A DNA stretch of 42,244 nt from Lachnospiraceae bacterium. Lineage in GTDB: Bacteria; Bacillota; Clostridia; Lachnospirales; Lachnospiraceae. The position numbers were made by a program, and so were the translations under genes. The stretch is from positions 1 to 42,244 of the forward strand of contig CAJTCE010000033.1 of the NCBI GenBank assembly GCA_910574745.1, read 5' to 3'. The notes beneath the pieces are model-generated. The model ran no database searches. It was given only the letters and a program-made list of their open reading frames with translations, and was not told where the DNA came from. Shown here piece after piece: positions 16,163-24,101 of this stretch (the first letter of the stretch is position 1; each line of letters opens with the position of its first letter).

Positions 16163-18559
16163 TTATCTTGCTTTAGCCAGCTTCTTCATATTTACCTTTA
16201 AAGTAGTGCTTTCTTTGTATGGTCGAAACAGCAGATAAATAAATCCGATGATGATAAGGATTGCAACTACCGTTCCGATTCCGAAAGCTCCTGTTGAAAA
16301 CAGTCTGCCGACCTGGAAAATGCACAGGGAAACCAGATATGCAAGCCCTGTCTGGTAACCGATAGCAAACCAGAACCACTTTGCATTGTTCATTTCTCTC
16401 TTAATAGCTCCCATTGCCGCAAAGCAAGGCGCGCACAACAGGTTGAATACCAGGAAGGAATATGCCGCAATCTGTGTCATACTGCCTGCAAGCTGTCCCC
16501 AGATTTCGCTTCCGTCCTCAGCAACCTCTGCAAATCCGAAGAGTACGCCGAAGGTACCTACAACGTTTTCCTTTGCGATCAATCCGGTAACTGCCGCAAC
16601 CGCCATTTTCCAGTCGCCCCAGCCAAGAGGTGCGAAAATCGGTGCAATGACACCGCCGATCGCAGCTAAAATGCTGCTGTCAAGCTGCTCTGCCTCCAGC
16701 ATACCGAAGGAACCGTCCACCCATCCGTAATTCATCATAAACCAAAGAACAATCGTGGATAACAGGATAATCGTACCTGCCTTTTTAATGAAGGACCAGC
16801 CTCTTTCCCACATGCTTCTTAAAACGTTGCCCACAGTAGGCATATGATATGCCGGCAGCTCCATAACGAAAGGAGCCGGATCTCCTGCAAACATTCTTGT
16901 TTTCTTTAAAATGATGCCGGAGCATACAATTGCTGCAAAGCCTACAAGCCATGCGCTCCACGCAACCCATCCCGCATTGTTAAACAAAGCGCCTGCAATC
17001 AAAGCGATAATAGGAAGCTTAGCTCCACAGGGAATAAAGGTTGTCGTCATAATCGTCATCTTACGGTCTCTGTCATTTTCAATGGTTCTGGACGCCATAA
17101 TGCCGGGAACGCCGCAGCCGGAACCAATCAACATAGGAATAAAGGATTTTCCCGAAAGACCAAATTTGCGGAAAATTCTGTCCATAATAAACGCCACACG
17201 CGCCATATAGCCGCAAGCCTCCAGGAATGCCAGGAAAATAAACAGTACAAGCATCTGCGGTACAAATCCCAGAACCGCGCCTACACCGGCAACAATACCG
17301 TCAAGAATCAGCCCCTTCAGCCAGTCCGCACAGCCGACAGCGTCCAATCCGCCTTCAAACAATACAGGAATGCCGGGAACCCATACGCCATATTTTGCCG
17401 TATCCGGTCCTTCTTCTCCGAATTCAGCCAAAACTGCTTCTGCTTCCTCTACAGTTCCTTCCGAAAGCGCCACGGTCTCTATTACTTCATCTTCTTCATC
17501 TACAATATCAACGCTTGTTGCGCCTTCTTCATAGGCTGCCACAATCTGATCCGCTCTGTCAAAATCGCCTGCAGCTTCTTCATATGCGCTGCTTCCGATG
17601 CCGAACAGATGCCATCCGTCTCCGAATACGCCGTCATTTGCCCAATCCGTCGCCCATGTTCCCACTGTGGTTACGGAAATAAAGTATACAAGCCACATAA
17701 CCGCCGCAAAAATCGGAAGAGCCAGCCATCTGTTTGTTACAATACGGTCGATTTTATCCGATATGGATAATTTTTTAGCATCCCTCTTTGTGCAGCATTC
17801 TCCTATAATAGAAGAAATGTACATATATCTTTCATTTGTAATAATGCTCTCGGTATCATCGTCAAAGGATTCCTCGAGCTGCTTGATATATGCGGATACA
17901 TCCGGAACCTGTGACATTTGTTCCCCGATTTTATCATCTTTTTCCAAAAGCTTAATGGCAAAGAAGCGTTTCTGTTCCTTAGAAACATCGCTTCCTAACA
18001 TATCTTCCACTCCTGTGATCGCTGCTTCCACGGTGGGTGCAAATTCATGAACCGGAACTGCCGCATTCTTTTTCTGCGCCAGACCGACTGCCTTTTCTGC
18101 CGCCTTCTGAATGCCGGTTCCTTTTAACGCCGAAATTTCCACTACCTCGCAGCCCAGCTTTTTACTCAGTTTATCAATATGTACGGTATCGCCGGATTTT
18201 TCCAGAATATCAACCATGTTCACAGCCATGATAACCGGAATGCCCAGCTCCATAATCTGTGTGGATAAATATAAATTTCTTTCAATATTAGTACCGTCAA
18301 CAATATTAATGATCGCGTCCGGCCTTTCGTGAATCAGATAATTCCTTGCCACAACCTCTTCCAGTGTGTAGGGAGACAGGGAATAAATTCCCGGCAGATC
18401 CATGATGGTAACATCTTTATGGCCTTTTAACTTTCCTTCCTTTTTCTCTACCGTAACGCCCGGCCAGTTTCCCACAAACTGGTTGGAACCTGTCAGGGCA
18501 TTGAATAATGTTGTTTTACCGCAGTTAGGATTACCTGCTAACGCAATTTTAATAGACAT
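16163..18559 (-). CDS. feoB: Ferrous iron transport protein B
   Basis: Inner-membrane Fe(II) transporter with an N-terminal G domain, 798 aa. G motifs: G1 GNPNCGKT (9-16), G2 Thr in WPGVTVEKKEG, G3 DLPG (54-57), G4 NMVD (114-117), G5 SALKGTG. A helical GDP-dissociation domain follows, then the membrane part with two Gate domains (LIGSGCGVPGIMASRTIEND and the AAVTGLIAKENVVGTFGVLF stretch). After the first membrane segment there is an acidic insertion of about 90 residues (YEEGATSVDIVDEEDEVIET and beyond), probably outside the cell. AAAGGAG precedes ATG. It follows two feoA genes, forming feoA-feoA-feoB. Confidence 0.96.
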   Translation of the reverse strand: MSIKIALAGNPNCGKTTLFNALTGSNQFVGNWPGVTVEKKEGKLKGHKDVTIMDLPGIYSLSPYTLEEVVARNYLIHERPDAIINIVDGTNIERNLYLSTQIMELGIPVIMAVNMVDILEKSGDTVHIDKLSKKLGCEVVEISALKGTGIQKAAEKAVGLAQKKNAAVPVHEFAPTVEAAITGVEDMLGSDVSKEQKRFFAIKLLEKDDKIGEQMSQVPDVSAYIKQLEESFDDDTESIITNERYMYISSIIGECCTKRDAKKLSISDKIDRIVTNRWLALPIFAAVMWLVYFISVTTVGTWATDWANDGVFGDGWHLFGIGSSAYEEAAGDFDRADQIVAAYEEGATSVDIVDEEDEVIETVALSEGTVEEAEAVLAEFGEEGPDTAKYGVWVPGIPVLFEGGLDAVGCADWLKGLILDGIVAGVGAVLGFVPQMLVLFIFLAFLEACGYMARVAFIMDRIFRKFGLSGKSFIPMLIGSGCGVPGIMASRTIENDRDRKMTIMTTTFIPCGAKLPIIALIAGALFNNAGWVAWSAWLVGFAAIVCSGIILKKTRMFAGDPAPFVMELPAYHMPTVGNVLRSMWERGWSFIKKAGTIILLSTIVLWFMMNYGWVDGSFGMLEAEQLDSSILAAIGGVIAPIFAPLGWGDWKMAVAAVTGLIAKENVVGTFGVLFGFAEVAEDGSEIWGQLAGSMTQIAAYSFLVFNLLCAPCFAAMGAIKREMNNAKWFWFAIGYQTGLAYLVSLCIFQVGRLFSTGAFGIGTVVAILIIIGFIYLLFRPYKESTTLKVNMKKLAKAR

Positions 18560-18675
18560 TTCTATGCTCCTTTTCTTCTATCTTTCTTTTTTCTATTTTT
18601 CCTTTTTCATTTTTCTTGTTTCATTTTTCTTTTTTGATTTTTCTTTTTTTATTTTTCCTATTACTATTGTTGGCA

Positions 18676-18768
18676 CTATTTATTTCTTTTTATGCCATAA
18701 TTTTTCATACTATAGCTTTTTATACTATAGCTTTTTATGCTATAGCTCTTTATGCTGTAACTTTTCAT
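18676..18768 (-). CDS. Candidate 30-aa repeat peptide (KSYSI repeats) between feoA and feoB
   Basis: ATG at 18768 to TAG at 18676 reads MKSYSIKSYSIKSYSIKSYS and then MKNYGIKRNK: about four and a half copies of the pentapeptide K-S-Y-S-I, encoded by the 15-bp tandem repeat. Only a weak AAGAG ribosome binding site lies upstream. The other two minus-strand frames of the repeat are closed by TAG. It may be translated, or the repeat may act only as DNA or RNA. Confidence 0.25.
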   Translation of the reverse strand: MKSYSIKSYSIKSYSIKSYSMKNYGIKRNK

Positions 18769-18799
18769 GCCATAGCTCTTTCATTCCATAGCCCTTCAT
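18694..18799. repeat. 15-bp tandem repeat, about seven units
   Basis: Units such as ACTATAGCTTTTTAT (18709 and 18724, identical), GCTATAGCTCTTTAT (18739) and GCTGTAACTTTTCAT (18754) run from 18694 to 18799, one unit being 16 bp. It lies in the unusually long feoA-feoB spacer, followed toward feoB by a separate A-rich stretch of GAAAAAT-like repeats (about 18565-18660). Confidence 0.85.
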
Positions 18800-18809
18800 T
18801 CATTGCTTT

Positions 18810-19031
18810 CTATTCCACTTCAATCATTTCTGCATCCGCTTTCCGCAGGGATAATTCATATCCTCTTACGGTAACTTCCACCGGATCTCCCAAAGGCGCC
18901 ACCTTTCTCACAAAAACATCCACGCCCTTTGTGATTCCCATATCCATGATCCGCCTTCTTACCGGACCCTCTCCGGACAGCTTCTTTACCTTCACAGTCT
19001 GCCCGCATGCAACTTCTCTCAATGTTTTCAT
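18810..19031 (-). CDS. feoA: FeoA domain protein
   Basis: Small SH3-like cytoplasmic protein that supports FeoB in ferrous iron uptake. ATG at 19031 follows GAAGGAG. The 73-aa product has the family pattern: LREVACGQTVKVKKL, the turn RRRIMDMGITKGVDV and VEVTVRGYELSLRKADAEMI. It is the second of two feoA genes and the one nearest feoB, 250 bases upstream of it. Confidence 0.93.
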   Translation of the reverse strand: MKTLREVACGQTVKVKKLSGEGPVRRRIMDMGITKGVDVFVRKVAPLGDPVEVTVRGYELSLRKADAEMIEVE

Positions 19032-19062
19032 AAAATACTCCTTCCTCACGATTCCTTATTGA

Positions 19063-19281
19063 TTATGAAACCATAATCTTATTGGCCATGTCTTTTCCGA
19101 TAGCCACTCTGGAATCCTTTACGTTAACAATCATGTTACCTCCCATTTCAGAAATAACGGTAACCTTTCCTCCAGTCACAAAACCGAGATTCTCCAGAAA
19201 CCTCCTGGTCTCCTCTTTTCCTCCGACCTTTCTGATTATATTAGCTTCTCCCTTTTTAACCATTGATAAAGGCATCATCAT
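19063..19281 (-). CDS. feoA: FeoA domain protein (first copy)
   Basis: About 72 aa: PLSMVKKGEANIIRKV, the turn RFLENLGFVTGGKVTVISEM and VKDSRVAIGKDMANKIMVS, the FeoA SH3-like fold. A run GTG-ATG-ATG-ATG follows GAGAGG, so the exact start (19284, 19281, 19278 or 19275) is uncertain. First gene of the feo operon, with a strong promoter and candidate metal-regulator sites just upstream. Two FeoA proteins before FeoB are common in Clostridia. Confidence 0.9.
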   Translation of the reverse strand: MMMPLSMVKKGEANIIRKVGGKEETRRFLENLGFVTGGKVTVISEMGGNMIVNVKDSRVAIGKDMANKIMVS

Positions 19282-19296
19282 CACCCTCTCTTTTGT

Positions 19297-19311
19297 TGAA
19301 AATGATTTTCA
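19297..19311. promoter_or_regulatory. Perfect 7-1-7 palindrome, Fur-box-like operator
   Basis: TGAAAATGATTTTCA is a perfect 7-1-7 inverted repeat, close to the core of Fur boxes. It lies between the feo -10 element and the first feoA ribosome binding site, where a bound repressor would block transcription. Confidence 0.55.
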
Positions 19312-19323
19312 TTTACTTTCATT

Positions 19324-19355
19324 GTTAGTATATTCTAACCGTAATTAGTTGTCAA
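19324..19355 (-). promoter_or_regulatory. feo operon promoter with overlapping palindrome
   Basis: On the minus strand TTGACA (19350-19355) and TATACT (19327-19332) are separated by exactly 17 bases, a near-consensus sigma-70 promoter. The -10 element sits inside the palindrome GTTAG-N6-CTAAC (19324-19339), a likely operator, perhaps for the divergent DtxR-family regulator. Confidence 0.75.
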
Positions 19356-19409
19356 TAATTTTTTATATTTTTTTTATATCTCTTTCTAAGATTTTAATAT
19401 TTCAGCAAT

Positions 19410-19438
19410 TTGATTATTCAGTAAAAATATGCTATGAT
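19410..19438 (+). promoter_or_regulatory. Promoter of the DtxR-family gene
   Basis: TTGATT (19410-19415) and TATGAT (19433-19438) with 17-base spacing, about 100 bases before the start codon. Confidence 0.55.
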
Positions 19439-19538
19439 TTAAAATAAGCATTTTAACTGATTATTATTTGATCATGATTCAGGACAGATTTCTAAAAGCC
19501 CCTATCGAAAGCAATGATAATACGGAAGGAGATGCAGA

Positions 19539-19898
19539 ATGGCAACAAACGAATCTGCGGAGAATTATCTGGAAACCATTTTAATACTAAGCAAAAAGCT
19601 TCCCGTTGTCCGTTCTGTGGATATCGCTACAGAGCTGGGATTCAAAAAATCCAGCGTCAGCATCGCCATGAAGAATCTTCGGGAGAAAAACCACATTACG
19701 GTTACTGACGCAGGCTTTATTTACCTGACTGATTCCGGCAGGGAAATCGCAGAAATGATATACGAAAGACATCAGTTCCTTTCGGAATGGCTGACTCGTT
19801 TAGGAGTTCCTTCTGAAATTGCCAATCAGGATGCCTGCAAAATAGAACACGTTATTAGCAAAGAAAGCTTTGACGCAATCAAAAAGCATGTGAAGTAA
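19539..19898 (+). CDS. DtxR/MntR-family metal-dependent repressor, iron-type ligand set
   Basis: Cytoplasmic metal-sensing repressor, 119 aa, without the SH3 domain of long DtxR proteins. AAGGAG lies seven bases before ATG. Residues 1-60 are a winged helix (VDIATELGFKKSSVSIAMKN LREK); the rest is the dimer/metal domain. Compared with known ligands, H78 (YERHQF) and C100-x2-E103-H104 (ACKIEHV) match the DtxR/IdeR pattern rather than MntR, which has Glu at the Cys place; residue 9 is Asn where DtxR has Met. This favours iron sensing. It diverges from feoA-feoA-feoB, whose promoter carries two palindromes, so it probably represses the feo operon. Confidence 0.85.
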   Translation: MATNESAENYLETILILSKKLPVVRSVDIATELGFKKSSVSIAMKNLREKNHITVTDAGFIYLTDSGREIAEMIYERHQFLSEWLTRLGVPSEIANQDACKIEHVISKESFDAIKKHVK

Positions 19899-19917
19899 AA
19901 TATCACATGCTTTTTTC
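19887..19917 (+). terminator. Terminator of the DtxR-family gene
   Basis: GCATGTGA (19887-19894) pairs with TCACATGC (19904-19911), followed by TTTTTT. The stop codon lies inside the loop region, so the hairpin overlaps the coding end. Confidence 0.9.
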
Positions 19918-20015
19918 ATTTCATTTTTGTCTTATTCTCATTCTATTTTTCCCGAAATACTGTTAAAAATAATTTGGGCAAAATCTTGCAACCGTTTGTT
20001 ATCCTTCAAAACCCG

Positions 20016-20603
20016 CTAAAATTCGACACCTTTTCTTGCTGCTATGCCCTTTTCGAAAGGGTGCTTCCCGCATTTCATTTCCGTTACATAATCCGCCGCT
20101 TTTACCAGGAATTCCTCAGGATTTCTTCCCGTCATCACAATTTCCAAAAAATCCGGTCTGTTATTTATTAAGTTTTCAAGTTTTTTCCTGTCAATCAGAT
20201 TCCAGCTGTAGGCATAAGTGATTTCATCTAAGACAAGCAACATCCTGATTTCCTTTTTTCCGGGAGCTTCTTTTATCGTTTCCTCATTTTGAGTTTTTAT
20301 ATTTTCAATTTCTTTTTCTACCTCTTTTATGATCGCTTCCAGCAGTTTTTCCTGCTCCCCTGCAAACAGCTTTTTTGTCTTATCGTCCATTCTACTGTAA
20401 AACCCAGGAGGAATATCGCCACAGAGAACCTTTATTTCCGGAATTTTCTTCAAAAGAGAGAGCTCTCCCGAAGTACCGTCCTTCATAAACTGTGTAAACA
20501 ACACTCGTTTTTTATTTCCTGCCGCCCGCATGCACAGCCCTACTGCAGCGGTCGTTTTCCCTTTTCCGTCTCCACAATATAAATGAATCAATCCTTTTTC
20601 CAT
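20016..20603 (-). CDS. cobO: Cob(I)alamin adenosyltransferase (CobA/CobO type)
   Basis: Transfers the adenosyl group of ATP to reduced cobalamin. ATG at 20603 follows GGAGG and begins MEKGLIHLYCGDGKGKTTAA, with the family P-loop GDGKGKT; LLVLDEITYAYSWNLID and VMTGRNPEEFLVKAADYVTE are the other diagnostic segments. The length of 195 aa is normal, although a Lys/Glu-rich insertion follows the middle. The start overlaps the upstream gene by 16 bases, indicating translational coupling to a corrinoid-linked protein. Confidence 0.9.
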   Translation of the reverse strand: MEKGLIHLYCGDGKGKTTAAVGLCMRAAGNKKRVLFTQFMKDGTSGELSLLKKIPEIKVLCGDIPPGFYSRMDDKTKKLFAGEQEKLLEAIIKEVEKEIENIKTQNEETIKEAPGKKEIRMLLVLDEITYAYSWNLIDRKKLENLINNRPDFLEIVMTGRNPEEFLVKAADYVTEMKCGKHPFEKGIAARKGVEF

Positions 20604-21241
20604 AATTCGTTTCCTCCGTTGCCCAATATCCTCTGATAACCGTAATTCAGAGCCGCCAAATGCTTCTTTGTCTTCTCCATCCTGTTGGAACAATTTTTCT
20701 GGCTGCAGCTCTCGCAAAGCTTAATACATTCAGCATTTTTCTCATATGACACCTCTGTCAGAAAAACAACCGTCTTTTGCGGGATCAATGCAAAAGCCTC
20801 ATTACAGTACACTTCCCCTATTTCCATTCCTTTCAAAATTTCCGGCACATTCCTCATGGCTTTATCATCCAGAAAATGGTATTCCCCGGGATATTTTCCT
20901 TCTATTTCATAAAGCTTTCCGCCAAACATTTCATATGCTTTTTTTAAAGCCTCCATGGCAAGGCACTCTGCGGCGTACGCTAAAAGCAGTTCTTCCTTTT
21001 GCTCATATTCTTCAATCAGATCGTCAAAAATCTGTCCAAGGGTCATAACCACCAAGATCCTGTTTTCCTCCTTGGGACAATACCATGCCTTTGCCCTCAA
21101 ATCAGAAAACGCCAGTTTTTTTTCAATTTTTAAACATTCCCGCAAATCCGACTCTTGAAAGTGGCTGCAAAGCAATGCCTGTACATATTCTGTTTGTGAA
21201 AAAGGAATCTGATATTCCAGCAGGTTAACTTTTTTGTTCAT
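20588..21241 (-). CDS. Corrinoid-associated protein resembling the MetH activation domain
   Basis: 217 aa from ATG at 21241 (GGAG five bases upstream). The middle (LGQIFDDLIEEYEQKEELLL AYAAE, then KKAYEMFGGKLYE) resembles the helical part of the methionine synthase activation domain. The C-terminus has C-x3-C-x2-C-x4-C (ECIKLCESCSQKNCSNR), a likely metal or Fe-S site known from stand-alone clostridial relatives. It is translationally coupled to the cobalamin adenosyltransferase, so a role in reactivating or handling a corrinoid protein is plausible. The family assignment is from pattern memory and should be treated as tentative. Confidence 0.5.
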   Translation of the reverse strand: MNKKVNLLEYQIPFSQTEYVQALLCSHFQESDLRECLKIEKKLAFSDLRAKAWYCPKEENRILVVMTLGQIFDDLIEEYEQKEELLLAYAAECLAMEALKKAYEMFGGKLYEIEGKYPGEYHFLDDKAMRNVPEILKGMEIGEVYCNEAFALIPQKTVVFLTEVSYEKNAECIKLCESCSQKNCSNRMEKTKKHLAALNYGYQRILGNGGNELWKKD

Positions 21242-21455
21242 TTTATCTCCATAACCCGGGGCAGACAAAAGGCCTGTCCACGAACACTATTTCATTTTAT
21301 CCAATTCTGTTTATTTCCGCAACTCCTCCTTTATTTCTCCTTCCAAATCCATGAATCTGTAACTGAATCTCCACGCAGGATTTTTCCGCATCAGAAACTC
21401 TTTCGAAACCGCAATCTATATCTGCAATGGTGTACACAAAATATTCATTTGCATT

Positions 21456-21485
21456 TTGCGGACAAATCTACTAAACTGTTATAGT
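21456..21485 (+). promoter_or_regulatory. Candidate promoter of the ABC ATPase gene
   Basis: TTGCGG (21456-21461) and TATAGT (21480-21485), 18-base spacing, 25 bases before the start codon. Confidence 0.4.
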
Positions 21486-21510
21486 ACAGATAGAGAAAGG
21501 GGTTTTTTCA

Positions 21511-22212
21511 ATGTCTTTTATTTCCTTTTCCCATGTCCGCAAGGATTACAAAATGGGCGAAGTAACTATTCAGGCGCTTGCGGATGTCAATTTTGAAATT
21601 GAAAAAGGCGAACTGACTGTGATTCTCGGTTCATCAGGGGCAGGTAAAACCACAGCCCTCAACATTTTGGGCGGCATGGATACGGCTTCCGACGGCAGCG
21701 TGATCGTAGATGGCACGGATTTAACCGCCTGCAACAAAAAGGCGCTGACCAGATACCGCAGGGAGGATATCGGATTTGTTTTCCAGTTTTATAATCTGGT
21801 GCCCAATCTGACCGCTTTGGAAAATGTAGAGCTGGCTTCCCAGATTTGCAAGGATTCTCTGGATGCGGCGTCCGTTCTGGACAAGGTAGGTCTTTCGGAA
21901 CGCATATCCAATTTCCCCTCTCAGTTATCAGGCGGCGAGCAGCAGCGCGTTGCCATTGCCAGAGCCATTGCCAAAAATCCCAAGCTTTTACTGTGCGACG
22001 AGCCTACGGGTGCGCTGGATTACGCTACCGGCAAGCAGATTCTTCAGCTTTTACAGGATACCTGCCGCAAGGAAAATATGACCGTTTTGATCATTACCCA
22101 CAATTCGGCCCTTGCTCCCATGGCGGATAAGGTAATCCGTTTTAAGAGCGGCAAAGTTACGGATATAACCGTAAACGAACATCCCACTCCTATAGAGGAA
22201 ATTGAGTGGTAA
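21511..22212 (+). CDS. ABC transporter ATP-binding protein (MacB/LolD type)
   Basis: ATPase, 233 aa, with GAAAGGGG before the ATG. Walker [10 protein letters not shown] (40-48), Q-loop [13 protein letters not shown], signature [16 protein letters not shown], Walker [13 protein letters not shown] and H-loop [16 protein letters not shown]. This subfamily drives FtsX/MacB-type permeases, which move peptides, antibiotics or lipoproteins. The expected permease is not next to it; a 98-aa single-pass membrane protein follows instead and then a terminator. The ATPase may have lost its permease or work with one encoded elsewhere. Confidence 0.92.
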   Translation: MSFISFSHVRKDYKMGEVTIQALADVNFEIEKGELTVILGSSGAGKTTALNILGGMDTASDGSVIVDGTDLTACNKKALTRYRREDIGFVFQFYNLVPNLTALENVELASQICKDSLDAASVLDKVGLSERISNFPSQLSGGEQQRVAIARAIAKNPKLLLCDEPTGALDYATGKQILQLLQDTCRKENMTVLIITHNSALAPMADKVIRFKSGKVTDITVNEHPTPIEEIEW

Positions 22213-22312
22213 TCAGGTAACAAACGGAATGAAAATTTTAATTCCTGTCTTTACCAATTGGAGAGACAGTCAAAATAATATTTCATAATATATAAGGAAG
22301 GAACAAACTAAT

Positions 22313-22609
22313 ATGAGTCAGGCAAAAGTAGACAAATACAAAGAGGAAAAAAAGAACAGAAAAGCACAGCTTGAAAAACAGAAAAAGCGCAAAAAAATGT
22401 GGAAGATTATAGGCCCGATTCTGGCCCTTGTCATTGTTGCCGGTATCGGCGCAGGTATTTATTATATTCCGATTTTAACCAATCAGGCTGCTTCGGAAAA
22501 CTCCGACGTGGATATGGATGAATTAATGGAACTGTTGAATTCTTCCCTCTCCGGTAACGATGTCTCGGGAAATGATGTTACCGGAACCGAGACGGACGCC
22601 GCCAATTAG
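22313..22609 (+). CDS. Small single-pass membrane protein, unrecognised
   Basis: 98 aa, with AAGGAAGG about ten bases before ATG. A strongly basic N-terminal helix (KYKEEKKNRKAQLEKQKKRK) leads to one membrane segment (IIGPILALVIVAGIGAGIYY), then an acidic, Ser/Asn-rich tail with the repeat SGNDVSGNDVTG. The topology is probably cytoplasmic N-terminus and external C-terminus. It lies 100 bases after the ABC ATPase on the same strand and before a terminator, so it may be co-transcribed. No family recognised. Confidence 0.7.
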   Translation: MSQAKVDKYKEEKKNRKAQLEKQKKRKKMWKIIGPILALVIVAGIGAGIYYIPILTNQAASENSDVDMDELMELLNSSLSGNDVSGNDVTGTETDAAN

Positions 22610-22669
22610 GCAAAGGGCAAGGCACATGCCGATAAATGCCGCATCCGCAGCAAAATTGAACGAAACGTA

Positions 22670-22717
22670 AAAGGGCGCCGCCAAATCATCAAATCAGATG
22701 ATTGAGCGACGCTCTTC
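22670..22717. terminator. Bidirectional hairpin between converging genes
   Basis: AATCATC (22684-22690) pairs with GATGATT (22697-22703); the outer arms GGGCGCCGCC and GAGCGACGCTC add imperfect pairing. It separates the small membrane protein gene from the GH5 gene. Confidence 0.6.
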
Positions 22718-23944
22718 TTATTTCTTCAATACATCCAGATACCAAAGTCCTTCATCTGACAAGTCTTCACTGGTAAAACCGCTGACTTTATTACAGTCCG
22801 TTTTAAAGAATGCCGAGGATTCATCCTTATTGGAAAGATTCCAAATACAATAGCTGATACCGTTCTGATCCATCAGTTCAATCCACTTATTGCCTTCCTC
22901 CCTGTTGACTGCGCCGTTCCCCGATGCATCGGTAATGCCGAACTCGCTGACAAATATGGGAAGTCCTCTGTTATAAGCATTCTGCATGGTATTTCTCAGA
23001 TCATCCCTGTGGGTGTCCGCATAGAAATGAAGCGTATACATCAGATTATCATATCCTGTCAAGGGGTCTGCCGCCGCTTCATCCACAAACTGACACCAGT
23101 TGGGCGTTCCCACCAGAATGATCGCATCCTGATCCTTTTCACGGATCACGGGAATTACCTCGTTTGCATAATTCTTAATATCATTCCAGCTTGCACCGCT
23201 GTTAGGTTCGTTGCAGATCTCGTAAATCACATTGTCATAGCCCTGGTAACGCTCCGCCATTTCCCCAAAGAATTTCTTTGCCTCTTCCTTATTCTGTAAA
23301 GGGTTGCTGTCACTTAAAATGTGCCAGTCAATGATCACATACATTCCCAGGTTCGTGGCATAATTGACGCCCTCGCTGATAACGTTTTTTAAAGTCTGTT
23401 TATTATTTTCATCCCCTGTACAATAGCCGTTATACTCTGCGGTATACATGGCAAGCCTTACAATCTCCACATTCCATTCATCCCGCATCAGTGCAAAGAA
23501 GTCGGCATTGACATACTGGGGATACCAGGAAAGCCCGTGGGTACTGATGCCCTTTAACTGCACCTGATTTCCGTTCTGATCCGTCAACCTGTTGCCCTTT
23601 ACCTGTAATGCGCCATAACGCTCAACCGGTGTATTTCCTATCATTCCCTTAACCTCCGTTTCTGTTTCCTGTCCATCTACATCTGCATCGTTCTGATTGC
23701 CGCCTGATTCCTCCGTGCTTTCCTCCTGCCCCTCTGCCTCAGTCCCGTCGTTGTTTGCTTCATCATTTTTCACTTCGTTTACCTGACCCTCTTTAGCCAT
23801 AGCGTCCTCTGACTGTACGATTTGGATTTCATCTGATGAAGCGTTCATTTTCTGCTGCATGGTTATTCCTACAATGACGCCTATCGCTCCCATTAACAGG
23901 GCTGCCAGTACAGCAATAATGATAAAATATTTTTTGTTTTGCAT
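22718..23944 (-). CDS. GH5 family endoglucanase, membrane-anchored
   Basis: Glycoside hydrolase family 5 enzyme, probably an endo-beta-1,4-glucanase. From ATG at 23944 (AAGGGA just upstream; an in-frame ATG at 24007 would add 21 charged residues) the protein has an N-terminal membrane segment (YFIIIAVLAALLMGAIGVIV), then an acidic Glu/Asn/Asp-rich linker of about 80 residues, then the TIM barrel: LKGISTHGLSWYPQY, EIVRLAMYTAEYNGY, VIIDWH, the acid/base Glu in EICNEP (residue 246) and the nucleophile Glu in FVSEFG (residue 334). The enzyme is displayed outside the cell as a signal-anchor protein. No carbohydrate-binding module or dockerin is present. It stands alone between terminator and purL. 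Confidence 0.92.
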   Translation of the reverse strand: MQNKKYFIIIAVLAALLMGAIGVIVGITMQQKMNASSDEIQIVQSEDAMAKEGQVNEVKNDEANNDGTEAEGQEESTEESGGNQNDADVDGQETETEVKGMIGNTPVERYGALQVKGNRLTDQNGNQVQLKGISTHGLSWYPQYVNADFFALMRDEWNVEIVRLAMYTAEYNGYCTGDENNKQTLKNVISEGVNYATNLGMYVIIDWHILSDSNPLQNKEEAKKFFGEMAERYQGYDNVIYEICNEPNSGASWNDIKNYANEVIPVIREKDQDAIILVGTPNWCQFVDEAAADPLTGYDNLMYTLHFYADTHRDDLRNTMQNAYNRGLPIFVSEFGITDASGNGAVNREEGNKWIELMDQNGISYCIWNLSNKDESSAFFKTDCNKVSGFTSEDLSDEGLWYLDVLKK

Positions 23945-24101
23945 ATTTCCCTTCTCTTTCTCTATATTTTTCTCCCTTTCTCTTTTCTCTACTCTTACTT
24001 TTTCCATGCCTAAGAATTTTCATAACGCTTTCACACCAATTAAATAATGATACAGAAAGCTTTTGCTTCAATTAAGAGTTCCGCATTTTCAGCCATTTCA
24101 T

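Noticed and set aside
16386-18332. Several plus-strand frames of 60-150 codons across feoB
   Set aside because: Shadows of the feoB coding strand; no starts with ribosome binding sites and no family sequence.
18569-18660. T-rich tract before feoB as a coding region
   Set aside because: Low-complexity TTTTTC-like runs; the plus-strand frame is Phe-rich only because of composition.
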